Below are positions 56,167-64,000 of a stretch of 64,000 nt of DNA, one piece after another. The stretch is from an uncultured Muribaculaceae bacterium (lineage in GTDB: Bacteria > Bacteroidota > Bacteroidia > Bacteroidales > Muribaculaceae): positions 1 through 64,000 of the forward strand of contig CANNVE010000006.1 in assembly GCA_947525975.1 (NCBI GenBank), given 5' to 3'. Under the pieces are notes generated by a model. The model searched no databases. It was not told the origin of the DNA and saw only the letters and a program-made list of their open reading frames with translations. Made by a program: the position numbers and the translations under genes. The first letter of the stretch is position 1. Each line of letters starts with the position of its first letter.

Positions 56167-57963
56167 ATGAAAACAAAGAATATTTTCACATACGCCGCAG
56201 CGGCGCTCACCCTGGCGGGAGCATCATCTTGCTCGGGATTCCTCGACAAGGAGGTCGACCTCACCCTGCAGCCTGACCTCGTATTCTCTGACTACGACCA
56301 GACCCGCGGCCACCTGGCATACGCATACACCTACCTGCCGGATGCTTTCGAGGGCTACAGCGACACCCAATTCCGCCTGAGCAACGACTGCATGACCGAC
56401 AACGCTGTCGACTACTGGGGCGTGGCATACTACCATGCCATCAACGCCGACTCATATGACGCCACAAACCACTTCTTCGCAAACCACTACTGGAACGGTC
56501 GCACAGCCGGCATACGCCACTGCAACCAGTTCATCAAGAATGCGCGCCCCGAAGTGGTGGGCAACGCCGAGAAGAGCGGCGACGACAACAAGCTCTATGA
56601 CCGCTGGGTGGCCGAGGCCCACGTGATACGCGCCATCCTGCAGTTTGACCTCTGCACATGGTTTGGCGATGTGCCCCTGCTCGGCGACGACGCCGAGGGC
56701 AATCCCCTGATGCTCGAGCCCAGCATGCAGCTGCCTCCCCGCACACTCGCTGCCGAAGTGCTGCAATGGGTAGCCAACGAGTGCGACAAATACAAGGACG
56801 CGCTGCCCTTCCGCTACAGCAACGAGGCCGAGAACTGGGGCCGCGTGAACGGCGCCGCCGCCTACGCCCTCAAGAGCCGCGCTCTCCTCTACCTGGCTTC
56901 GCCCCTCTACAACCCCAGCGGCGACCAGGCTCGCTGGACAGCGGCTGCAAAGGCTGCCACCGACTTCATCGACGCCAACCGCAGGTGCAGCAACCCCTAC
57001 CGCCTCTACACGTACAACAACGACGACATCAATGAGAATTACTACCGCTGCTTCACCACCAACCCGGTGTACAACAACGAGTACATCCTCAGCCGCTCTG
57101 TATGGACCACCCGCAACCTTGAGTACTTCAACGCTCCCTGCGGCTTCACCGGTTCTATCAGCGCCACCGGATACTGCAATCCCACACAGAACCTTGTCGA
57201 CGCTTACGAGACCACTAACGGCCTCGCCATCGACAAAGACTCGAAGTATGACCCGCAGAATCCCTACGTCAACCGCGACCCGCGCATGGCCCAGACCATC
57301 TTCCACCACGGCATGATCTGGGGCGACACCGACGAGGCTCGTCCGCTCAACATGAACTATGACGACAACTTCCACGGAGCCGACTACGCTCGCGGCAACG
57401 GCGGCACAGCCACCGGATACTACTGCAAGAAGTATGTCTACAACATCCGCTGGGACGGCACCGTAGGCGACCAGCCCCACGCTTGCCCCATCTTCCGCTA
57501 CGCTGAGATCCTCCTCAACGCTGCCGAAGCCCTCAACGAAGCCGGACGCTCTACCGAAGCCCTGCCTTACGTCAACGAGGTGCGCGATCGCGTAGGCATG
57601 CCCCCCTACACCATCACCAACAAGGAGCAGCTGCGCGAGCGCCTGCAGAATGAGCGCCGCATCGAGCTCTGCTTCGAGGATCACCGCTGGTTCGACCTTC
57701 GCCGCTGGAAACTCCACGAGCAGAACGTCAGCGGAGACGCCGAGGCCGCACTGCCCTACTACCGTCAGGTATACAACCTCTACGGCGTGTCGATAACCGG
57801 ATATGACGAGAGCCTCGCTGACCCCAACAGCGACCTCACGTACACCTACGGCCCCAGCCGCGTAGACCCGAAGGTGACATTCCGCGCTCCCAAGAATTAT
57901 TTCTTGCCCATCCGCCACGACGAGCTCATCCGCACAGGATACGAGCAGACTCCGGGATGGTAA
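56167..57963 (+). CDS. SusD-type lipoprotein 2
   Basis: A 598-residue SusD partner of SusC2 (lipobox SSC, Cys22). Typical features are GFLDKEVDLTLQPDLVFSD, YWNGRTAGIRHCNQFI, the WVAEAHVIRAILQFDLC helix and the terminal RYAEILLNAAEALNEAG and EDHRWFDLRRWK. It begins 17 bases after SusC2. A strong hairpin lies immediately downstream, before the final GH43 gene. Confidence 0.95.
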   Translation: MKTKNIFTYAAAALTLAGASSCSGFLDKEVDLTLQPDLVFSDYDQTRGHLAYAYTYLPDAFEGYSDTQFRLSNDCMTDNAVDYWGVAYYHAINADSYDATNHFFANHYWNGRTAGIRHCNQFIKNARPEVVGNAEKSGDDNKLYDRWVAEAHVIRAILQFDLCTWFGDVPLLGDDAEGNPLMLEPSMQLPPRTLAAEVLQWVANECDKYKDALPFRYSNEAENWGRVNGAAAYALKSRALLYLASPLYNPSGDQARWTAAAKAATDFIDANRRCSNPYRLYTYNNDDINENYYRCFTTNPVYNNEYILSRSVWTTRNLEYFNAPCGFTGSISATGYCNPTQNLVDAYETTNGLAIDKDSKYDPQNPYVNRDPRMAQTIFHHGMIWGDTDEARPLNMNYDDNFHGADYARGNGGTATGYYCKKYVYNIRWDGTVGDQPHACPIFRYAEILLNAAEALNEAGRSTEALPYVNEVRDRVGMPPYTITNKEQLRERLQNERRIELCFEDHRWFDLRRWKLHEQNVSGDAEAALPYYRQVYNLYGVSITGYDESLADPNSDLTYTYGPSRVDPKVTFRAPKNYFLPIRHDELIRTGYEQTPGW

Positions 57964-57980
57964 TTAATCCGTAACCTGTG

Positions 57981-58026
57981 AAATTCGATATACCGATATC
58001 CCGCTATATCGGTATATCGAATTTTT
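57981..58026 (+). terminator. Intra-operon hairpin between SusD2 and GH43
   Basis: A perfect 19-bp AT-rich stem (57981-57999 with 58006-58024) with a CCCGCT loop, ending in a run of T (58022-58026, then CTTT). It is a plausible partial terminator or mRNA-processing site reducing expression of the last gene. The arm TTCGATATACCGATAT is closely related to the palindrome at 60831-60856. Confidence 0.7.
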
Positions 58027-58050
58027 CTTTAAAATTTAGATACTAGATAT

Positions 58051-59961
58051 ATGGATATTTCAAAATGCAGGCTGCGCATCGCGGCCGGGGTGATGGCCAT
58101 TCTGGCCTTGGCGTCATGCTCAAGCAGCGACGAAGGCGGCGGAGGCAGCGAAAACGCATCCGTCACCATCGGCTCTGTCACTACCTCCAACGTAACAGAG
58201 ACTTCTTTCGACGCGGCTGCCGACGTAAAAATCTCAGGCGCATCGGCTTCCGCAGCAGGTTTCTGCTATTCTCAGCAGCAAAATCCCACCACCGCCGACC
58301 CCAAGGCTGTGGCATCGGTCACATCGGGCAAGATTTCGGCAACGATATCGTCGCTCACCTCCGGCACGCAATATTATGTCAGAGCCTATGCCGTGGTAAA
58401 CGGACAGGTCACATACTCGCCCCAGGCCACCGTCACCACCGAGGCCTCGCAGAGCACAAGCGTGACACCGCCGGAAATCGAAGCCTACAGAGGTCCGAAC
58501 TATCCTGACGACTACCGCACCTTGGCCGACTGGGGCAAGCGCGCGCAGTGGAACCTTGCCAATGTGCATGACCCCACGGTGATGCTCGCCGACGACGGAT
58601 ACTACTACATGTATCAGACCGACGCGTCATTCGGCAACGCCCACACCGCCGGCGGTCACTTCCACGGACGCCGCTCACGCGACCTCGTCAACTGGGAATA
58701 CCTCGGAGGCACCATGCTCTCAACCCCGGCATGGGTGAAGGACAAGGTCAACGAATACCGCAAAAAACTCGGCCTTAAGGAACTGACCAGCATGAAGGAA
58801 TTCGGATATTGGGCGCCTACGGCCCGCAACATCGGGTCAGGCAAATACCGCATGTATTATTCGATCGTGTGCGACGGCGACCTGATCAACGGCGAAGGCA
58901 CATGGCCCGAGCGCTCTTTCATCGGCATGATGGAGACAACAGACCCGGCCTCAAACGTATGGGAAGACAAAGGATTCGTGATATGCGCTGCCTCTGACCG
59001 TGGCACCGACTGGAAGCGCCCTGCCGGAAAGGAATGGTTCGCATACAACCGCTGGAACGCCATCGATCCCTCACTCATCATCACGCCCGAGGGCGAACAT
59101 TGGCTCGTATACGGCTCATGGCATTGCGGCATCGCAGCTGTGCAGCTCGACCCCGCCACCGGAAAGACACTCAATCCCCTCCCCGACCCTTGGGGCACTG
59201 CCGACGACATAGCCCCCTACGGCAGACTTATCGCCACCCGCAAGATGAATGACCGCTGGCAGGGATCTGAGGGGCCGGAGGTCATCTATCATGACGGATA
59301 CTACTATCTCTTCCTTGCATACGACGGCCTTGACGTGCCCTACAACACACGCGTGGTGCGCTCAAGCAAGATTACAGGCCCGTATGTAGGCATCGACGGC
59401 GTTGACGTCACCAACTTCGGCGGAGACGCATTCCCCATCGTCACGCATCCATATAAATTCAACGACAGCCCGGGATGGGTGGGTATATCCCACTGCGCTG
59501 TATTCTCTGACAACTCAGGCAACTGGTACTTCTCATCCCAGGGTCGTTTCCCCAACGGATATGACGACTGGGCTCCCAACGCCATCATGCTCGGCCACAT
59601 ACGCTCAATAAAGTGGACACCCTCGGGCTGGCCCGTGGTATTGCCCGAGCGCTACGGAGCAGTGCCTAACATACCTGTGAAAGAGGAAGAACTCGTTGGC
59701 ACATGGCAGCACATCGACCTCGGCTATAAATACGCCACGCAGAAAGAGGCCGTTTCGATGACTTTCGCAGCCGACCACACCATCACATCCGGCCCGTGGA
59801 AGGGAGGCAAATGGAAATTCGACGAAGCCACCCAGATACTCACCGCCAACAACGTGGAACTCTGCATAGCCCGCGAATGTGACTGGGAATCGCCCACGCG
59901 AGGCGCTTGCATCGTATACGCCGGTATCAACAACCAGAAGACTTACTGGGGAAAGAAATAA
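58051..59961 (+). CDS. Surface GH43 endo-arabinanase lipoprotein
   Basis: A 636-residue lipoprotein (lipobox ASC, Cys23, followed by acidic and Gly residues, consistent with surface export). A fibronectin-III-like domain (about 38-132, ending YYVRAYAVVNGQVTYSPQA) precedes a GH43 propeller with Asp in NVHDPTVML, Asp in NAIDPSLII and Glu in SEGPEVIYH. The end repeats the layout of the other GH43: TPSGWPVVLPERYG then a beta-rich lipocalin-like domain with GTWQHIDLGYKYAT. Predicted to make the first cuts in arabinan outside the cell. It is separated from SusD2 by an 87-base gap containing the hairpin. Confidence 0.9.
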   Translation: MDISKCRLRIAAGVMAILALASCSSSDEGGGGSENASVTIGSVTTSNVTETSFDAAADVKISGASASAAGFCYSQQQNPTTADPKAVASVTSGKISATISSLTSGTQYYVRAYAVVNGQVTYSPQATVTTEASQSTSVTPPEIEAYRGPNYPDDYRTLADWGKRAQWNLANVHDPTVMLADDGYYYMYQTDASFGNAHTAGGHFHGRRSRDLVNWEYLGGTMLSTPAWVKDKVNEYRKKLGLKELTSMKEFGYWAPTARNIGSGKYRMYYSIVCDGDLINGEGTWPERSFIGMMETTDPASNVWEDKGFVICAASDRGTDWKRPAGKEWFAYNRWNAIDPSLIITPEGEHWLVYGSWHCGIAAVQLDPATGKTLNPLPDPWGTADDIAPYGRLIATRKMNDRWQGSEGPEVIYHDGYYYLFLAYDGLDVPYNTRVVRSSKITGPYVGIDGVDVTNFGGDAFPIVTHPYKFNDSPGWVGISHCAVFSDNSGNWYFSSQGRFPNGYDDWAPNAIMLGHIRSIKWTPSGWPVVLPERYGAVPNIPVKEEELVGTWQHIDLGYKYATQKEAVSMTFAADHTITSGPWKGGKWKFDEATQILTANNVELCIARECDWESPTRGACIVYAGINNQKTYWGKK

Positions 59962-59972
59962 AAACTGCCCCT

Positions 59973-60020
59973 GAAAGCATAGAGCCATGAAGCCCGCGGG
60001 CTTCATGGCTCTATGCTTTC
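59973..60020. terminator. 48-bp perfect palindrome, bidirectional terminator
   Basis: Two 24-base arms (59973-59996 and 59997-60020) are exact reverse complements with no spacer, giving an RNA stem of about 22 bp. It lies 11 bases after the GH43 stop, between convergent GH43 and rlmB. No T-run follows on either strand. Confidence 0.7.
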
Positions 60021-60045
60021 GTAATAACGATATTACGTTATAACG
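60020..60045. repeat. AT-rich palindromes at the GH43/rlmB boundary
   Basis: CGTAATA/TATTACG (60020-60026, 60031-60037) and the self-complementary CGTTATAACG (60036-60045) overlap. They share the CGnTATAACG element with the repeats at 60831-60874. Confidence 0.6.
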
Positions 60046-60056
60046 AAAATATAATA

Positions 60057-60812
60057 TCAGATTATCTCCATGTCAGAGTTGAGACGCTGGCGCACCACCT
60101 CATACATCATCACCCCGGCGGCCACCGAGACGTTGAGCGATCCGATCTTGCCAAACATCGGTATCGACACTCGGGTATCGGCGAGCTTCATGATTTCGGG
60201 AGATATGCCCACATCCTCGGCTCCCATCACCAAAGCCACGGGAGTAGTGAAGTCTGCCTCAGTATAATTCATGTCAGCCTTCTCCGAGACGGCCACTATC
60301 TGATAACCATTGTCCTTTAGATACTTCACGCCTGCCTCAAGATTGCGCTCGCGGCACACCTCGATGTAGTTGAGTGCTCCGGCCGACGTCTTCATGGCGT
60401 CGCCTCCGGCGCTAGCGCTCCCCTTCTCGGGGATGACAAGAGCATTCGCCCCGCAGCATTCAGCCGTGCGGGCTATGGCACCGAAATTGCGCACATCGGT
60501 CACGCCGTCGAGCACCACCACGAAAGGCAGCACTCCTGCATCGTAAAGCTCAGGCACGAGCAGCCCCACGCGGGTATAATTGACAGAGGCCAGGAAGGCC
60601 ACCACGCCCTGGTGGTTGCTCCGCGTGATGCGGTTGATCTTCTCCACAGGCACTTTCTGCGCATATAGGCGGTGGCGGCGTATCAGATCCCAAAGCTCGT
60701 TGGCGAGATCGCCTTGCAGATCTTTCTTTATCAGAATCTTGTCGATGCTCTTGCCGGCTTCGATGGCTTCGATCACGGCTCGCAGGCCGTAGATATAATC
60801 ATTGCTGTCCAT
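60057..60812 (-). CDS. rlmB: 23S rRNA 2'-O-ribose methyltransferase RlmB (TrmH family)
   Basis: SPOUT methyltransferase predicted to methylate the ribose of a peptidyl-transferase-loop guanosine (G2251 in E. coli). The 251-residue protein has an N-terminal substrate-binding domain starting DYIYGLRAVIEAI and a knotted catalytic domain with LDGVTDVRNFGAIARTAECC, LVMGAEDVGISPEIM and the SLNVSVAAGVMMYE loop, the three SPOUT motifs. Downstream of recN on the same strand, separated by a 52-base repeat-filled gap. Confidence 0.92.
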   Translation of the reverse strand: MDSNDYIYGLRAVIEAIEAGKSIDKILIKKDLQGDLANELWDLIRRHRLYAQKVPVEKINRITRSNHQGVVAFLASVNYTRVGLLVPELYDAGVLPFVVVLDGVTDVRNFGAIARTAECCGANALVIPEKGSASAGGDAMKTSAGALNYIEVCRERNLEAGVKYLKDNGYQIVAVSEKADMNYTEADFTTPVALVMGAEDVGISPEIMKLADTRVSIPMFGKIGSLNVSVAAGVMMYEVVRQRLNSDMEII

Positions 60813-60830
60813 AATTTTATGTTTTTTTTT

Positions 60831-60874
60831 CGATATAACGAAATTTCGTTATATCGATATTTCGTTATATCGAT
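60831..60874. repeat. 26-bp perfect palindrome plus tandem 16-bp repeat at the recN/rlmB boundary
   Basis: 60831-60856 is a perfect palindrome built on CGATATAACGAAA. Its right half continues as two direct copies of ATTTCGTTATATCGAT (60843-60858 and 60859-60874). The second copy forms the last codons and stop of recN. The left arm matches 14 of 16 bases of the hairpin arm at 57984. Confidence 0.9.
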
Positions 60875-62532
60875 TTTTGTTTAAGCAGGGTAGCTGCCGT
60901 AGCCCTGGCGGTAGGGTCATCGGCATCTCCGCTGAGCATCAGCGCTATCTCGCCAATGCGCTCCTCCGGGCCGAGACGGCGTATGCAGGTATTGGTGGCC
61001 GTGTCGTCGTCCTCCTTGTACACCTTGAAGTGAGTGGATCCCATCGAAGCCATCTGAGGCAGATGGGTGATCACTATCACTTGTGATTTCTCTGAAATCT
61101 GTGACATCAAGGCGGCCATGCGCATGGCTACATCGCCTGAGACGCCGGTGTCGACCTCATCAAAGATGATGGTGGGCAGCTGCATCTTCTCGGCCACCAC
61201 AAACTTTATCGACAGTATCAGACGCGAAATTTCTCCTCCTGATGCCGTATTTCCCACCGACATAAGAGGCTGGTTCTTATTGAAGGCGAATTTGAAATCG
61301 ACAGAATCAAATCCCGTGGGCGAAAGCTTGCCTTGCTGCAGAGTAATCTCGCACCTGAGGTTTTTCATGCCAAGCGGCATAGCTCTTTGCCTGAGCTCCT
61401 CGGCGAAATCCACTGCTTTTGCCATTCGCCTTTCTGACAGCTGCTTGGCTATCAGCGATGCCTGGCGCTTGGCTGCCTTGGCGCTCTCCTGCAAGGCAGT
61501 GAGCGACTCGTCGGCGTTGTCTATGGCCTTTAGCTGCTCGGAAAGCTTGTCGCGCAGAGCTATCAGGTCGTCTGAAGTGTCGACATGATGTTTCGTCTCA
61601 AGCGAATATATCTTGCCCAGGCGCTCATCTATGGCATCGAGAGTGGCCGGGTCTGCGTTCATGTCGCCGTCATAGTCAGCGAGAGTCTCCGCTATATCCT
61701 TGATCTCGAGCCTCGCGCTCTCAAGGCGCTCGGCCAGAGAATCGGCGTCGTCAAATACGTCGCTGAGCCTGCGCAGGCTGTCGGCAGCGCTGTCGAGGGC
61801 GGCGAGGGCGTTTCCGTCGCGCAGAGAGAGAGAGTCAAGCGCGTCAGAAAGATGCTCTTTTATCTGGGTCATGTTGGCAAGCACCCCGCGTTCACGCTCC
61901 AGATCCTCCTGCTCTCCGGGCTGCAGGCGCATTTCATTGAGCTGATCGAGCTGGAAAGATATGAATTCAGCCTCAGAGCGGTTGCGGATTATCATATCGC
62001 GCGTGTCGGTATATTTCTTAAGCGCCCGGCGATACTGGGCGTATGCGGCAGCGTATTTTTCAAGCAGAGGCCCGTTTCCGGCAAGGCTGTCGATGATAGA
62101 GAGCTGATAGTCATGGTCGGCCAGCAGCAGATTCTGATGCTGCGAGTGTATGTCTACAAGGCGCATGGCCACGTCATGCAGCAGCTGCAGGGTGACGGGG
62201 GTGTCATTGATGAAAGCGCGCGAACGGCCCGAAGGCGAAAGCTCGCGGCGCAGTATGCACTGCTCCTCGTCCCAATCAATGTCGTTGTCTTCAAGGGTGC
62301 GCCGCAGGCTGTCGAAGCCGCCGTTGTCGAAGATGGCCTCGATGATCGTCTTTTTCGACACATCGCGTATGGCTTTCATGTCGGCGCGTCCGCCAAGCAA
62401 CAGCGAAAGCGCGCCGAGTATGATCGACTTTCCGGCTCCCGTCTCGCCGGTGATGATATTCAGCCCATTGTCAAACTTGATGTCAATCAGAGGTATGAGG
62501 GCGTAATTTGAAATATGCAGTTTGCGTAGCAT
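60865..62532 (-). CDS. recN: DNA repair protein RecN
   Basis: SMC-like ATPase acting at double-strand breaks. The 555-residue protein starts MLRKLHISNYALI, with Walker A GETGAGKS (about 31-38), two long coiled-coil halves in the middle and the C-terminal signature SGGEISRL and Walker B PTIIFDEVDTGVSG. All nucleotide-binding parts are present. The C-terminus (KQKSI) is encoded inside the palindromic repeat, which therefore sets its last residues. It starts four bases after the DUF4835 gene ends. Confidence 0.95.
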   Translation of the reverse strand: MLRKLHISNYALIPLIDIKFDNGLNIITGETGAGKSIILGALSLLLGGRADMKAIRDVSKKTIIEAIFDNGGFDSLRRTLEDNDIDWDEEQCILRRELSPSGRSRAFINDTPVTLQLLHDVAMRLVDIHSQHQNLLLADHDYQLSIIDSLAGNGPLLEKYAAAYAQYRRALKKYTDTRDMIIRNRSEAEFISFQLDQLNEMRLQPGEQEDLERERGVLANMTQIKEHLSDALDSLSLRDGNALAALDSAADSLRRLSDVFDDADSLAERLESARLEIKDIAETLADYDGDMNADPATLDAIDERLGKIYSLETKHHVDTSDDLIALRDKLSEQLKAIDNADESLTALQESAKAAKRQASLIAKQLSERRMAKAVDFAEELRQRAMPLGMKNLRCEITLQQGKLSPTGFDSVDFKFAFNKNQPLMSVGNTASGGEISRLILSIKFVVAEKMQLPTIIFDEVDTGVSGDVAMRMAALMSQISEKSQVIVITHLPQMASMGSTHFKVYKEDDDTATNTCIRRLGPEERIGEIALMLSGDADDPTARATAATLLKQKSI

Positions 62533-62535
62533 CTT

Positions 62536-63447
62536 CTATCTGTTGGATTCGTCACCTTTGCGTATCTTCTCAAGGCGCTGCGTCTCTGCCGGATATATGC
62601 CCTGCAGCAGTTCGTAGGCGTCTTTGCGCTCGGTAGAAGTGGCTTTTGAGTATATATTGACGAGCTCGTCAAATTTAGCGTCGCTGAACATCGACAGCCC
62701 CACCGACATGGAGTTGGCCTTGTACACGGCCTCGAGCGCCGACAAAGCCTTGTGTATGGCTCCGCGTCCGCGGTCGGGCGACACCGACATCTGATCGAGT
62801 CCCTGCCGGTGATATTGATACAGGAGGTCGCGCAGCACGGAGGTGGAATTGTCGGTGAAAGCCGAAAGCACGGCGCTGCGGTTTTTGGTGTCTTCAAAAG
62901 CCTTCCAGCCCACTTCGCCCGATGATTGCCCCTGCTGCACTATCTGCTTCAGACGCTCCCAATACGGCTCGCCTCCCTTTGGCGAAAAAGAGTCGAAATC
63001 TACCGCGAGAATCAGGTAGGCGTAGAAATTGAGTATCTGCGTGAGCTGGCTCTCCATCGAATTGACCGAATATGTCAGCGGCACGCCCTCCTCATATGCG
63101 AAGTCGATCTTCGTGTCCTTGAAATTTATGAGAGTGGTGGTGTACGCGCTGTTGTAGACAGGGCGAGTCGACTGCACCTGCAGATCGCCTTTCATCACCC
63201 TGTTCTCGTCATATTCCTTGATCGTGAAGAAAAGCACACAGTCAATCTTCTCGTTGGGAGAGAATTGCGCGTTGGTGAATATCGTGGTGTTCATATATTC
63301 CTGTATGGCCTGCTGCAGAGTCTCAAACACCGACTTGTTGGTGCCGGCGAGCTGCGACGCGTTGACCTCAACCCTGCAATTGAGCTCCTGCGCCACTGCG
63401 GCCATCGCGAAGACAAGGCTCACGAGGAATATAATGAATTTCTTCAA
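62536..63447 (-). CDS. Exported DUF4835 protein
   Basis: A 303-residue protein with a signal peptide (to about residue 20, AVAQEL). It has the family pattern ELNCRVEVN, SVFETLQQAIQEYMNTT at the start and VDFDSFSPKGGEPYWER in the middle. DUF4835 proteins are restricted to Bacteroidetes and sit between coaBC and recN, exactly as here. Function is unknown; a cell-envelope role is inferred from the signal peptide and phylum restriction. Confidence 0.88.
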   Translation of the reverse strand: MKKFIIFLVSLVFAMAAVAQELNCRVEVNASQLAGTNKSVFETLQQAIQEYMNTTIFTNAQFSPNEKIDCVLFFTIKEYDENRVMKGDLQVQSTRPVYNSAYTTTLINFKDTKIDFAYEEGVPLTYSVNSMESQLTQILNFYAYLILAVDFDSFSPKGGEPYWERLKQIVQQGQSSGEVGWKAFEDTKNRSAVLSAFTDNSTSVLRDLLYQYHRQGLDQMSVSPDRGRGAIHKALSALEAVYKANSMSVGLSMFSDAKFDELVNIYSKATSTERKDAYELLQGIYPAETQRLEKIRKGDESNR

Positions 63448-63457
63448 CTTAAAATAA

Positions 63458-63495
63458 TTATAAGATTTATAAAATTTATAAGACTTATAAGATTT
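63458..63495. repeat. AT-rich direct repeats before DUF4835
   Basis: TTATAAGATTT occurs at 63458-63468 and 63485-63495, with related TTTATAAAATTTATAAG between. It fills the 54-base gap between coaBC and the DUF4835 gene. Confidence 0.6.
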
Positions 63496-63501
63496 GCAAT
63501 A

Positions 63502-64000
63502 TTACAACTTATCTATCGAAAACCTGATTATATCGGCGGCCACCTCGTCCTTCGACTTAAGCTCATAAGGATGCACGGCCCCGCCGGCCTCTATGATAGT
63601 GATCTTGTTGGTGTCGGTGCGGAAACCTGCGCCCTCGTCACGGAGCGAATTGAGCACTATGAAATCAAGATTCTTCTTGTTGATTTTCTCCACGGCGTTG
63701 CTCATCTCATGGTCAGTCTCGAGAGCGAAGCCGGCGAGTATCTGGCCGGGAGCCTTCATCTGGCCCAAAGTGGCGGCTATGTCAGGATTCTTGACAAGGC
63801 GCAACACCGGGGCCTCGCCATGCTCACGCTTTATCTTTGCGGACTCGACATGCTCGAGAGCATAGTCGGCAACCGCAGCGCACATGATCGACAGCCGGCT
63901 CGAAGGAAACGCCTCAACGCATGCCGCAAGCATCTCGCAGGCCGATTCCACCCTCACCACCCTCACACGCGGATGGTCTATAGTAAGGCTCACCGGGCCG
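63502..64000 (-). CDS. coaBC: Phosphopantothenate-cysteine ligase end of CoaBC (cut by window edge)
   Basis: The C-terminal 166 residues of the bifunctional enzyme that makes 4'-phosphopantetheine for coenzyme A. Reading from the edge gives GPVSLTIDHPRVRVVRVESACEM-type sequence, then MCAAVADYALEHVESAKIKRE, LVKNPDIAATLG, GFALETDHE and NKKNLDFIVLN, all of the CoaB domain. The upstream CoaB Rossmann portion and the CoaC decarboxylase lie beyond 64000, so the apparent GTG start at 63993 is not real. Confidence 0.93.
   Translation of the reverse strand, partial: GPVSLTIDHPRVRVVRVESACEMLAACVEAFPSSRLSIMCAAVADYALEHVESAKIKREHGEAPVLRLVKNPDIAATLGQMKAPGQILAGFALETDHEMSNAVEKINKKNLDFIVLNSLRDEGAGFRTDTNKITIIEAGGAVHPYELKSKDEVAADIIRFSIDKL

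Noticed and set aside
56452-57918. A 488-codon open frame on the minus strand inside SusD2
   Set aside because: It is antisense to a full SusD gene with all family motifs; high G+C codon use in third positions keeps this frame free of stops. No start context or recognisable domain.

Overview
The window looks like a chromosomal segment of a gut Bacteroidales bacterium, most plausibly of the Muribaculaceae. I infer this from tandem SusC/SusD pairs, a hybrid two-component regulator, a bile-salt-hydrolase family enzyme, the coaBC-DUF4835-recN gene order, a GLUG-repeat surface protein, many Bacteroidales-type promoter elements (TAnnTTTG, sometimes with TTTG 19-21 bases upstream) and the lack of clear Shine-Dalgarno sites. 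No tRNA, rRNA, CRISPR array, transposase or phage gene was seen.

Positions 1-26.0 kb are mostly housekeeping: lptB and udk (minus), mlaE-mlaF, holB and an AddB-like nuclease (plus), hemW (minus), an orphan lipoprotein, sodB, a CE1-type esterase, valS, a split chromate-transporter pair, folC, agmatine deiminase with a small acidic protein, and a bile-salt-hydrolase-like enzyme. A short AT-richer patch at 19.5-20.2 kb carries the remnant of an ATP-binding/DNA-binding family protein with a 12-bp minisatellite. It is followed by kbl, a stand-alone DsbD N-domain protein, full-length dsbD, mazG, and topB, which overlaps a tiny Cys-rich membrane protein.

From 27.4 to 37.1 kb lies a secreted/surface block: an SGNH hydrolase, an M6-type metalloprotease and a 2,060-residue GLUG-repeat protein made of three repeated modules. 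After its strong terminator there is a well-formed promoter and about 290 bases of apparently structured, non-coding RNA ahead of an 89-residue membrane protein. This is the best candidate in the window for something undescribed.

From 37.9 to 60.0 kb is a complete polysaccharide utilisation locus, predicted to act on arabinan. A leftward operon encodes GH43 endo-arabinanase, GH51 arabinofuranosidase and a DUF362 protein. A hybrid two-component sensor carries a perfect 29-bp inverted repeat near its 5' end. A rightward operon encodes a surface glycan-binding candidate, SusC1-SusD1-SusC2-SusD2 and a second GH43 lipoprotein. From memory, the layout resembles the B. thetaiotaomicron arabinan locus around BT0360-BT0369. 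The expected logic is that surface GH43 and SusD/SGBP proteins capture and cut arabinan, the SusC porins import oligosaccharides, the periplasmic or anchored GH43/GH51 enzymes release arabinose, and the sensor responds to oligosaccharides in the periplasm.

The right end returns to conserved genes on the minus strand: rlmB, recN, a DUF4835 protein and the truncated coaBC. The boundaries SusD2/GH43, GH43/rlmB and rlmB/recN carry AT-rich palindromes, two of them clearly related. All functions are predictions from sequence reading; no search was run.
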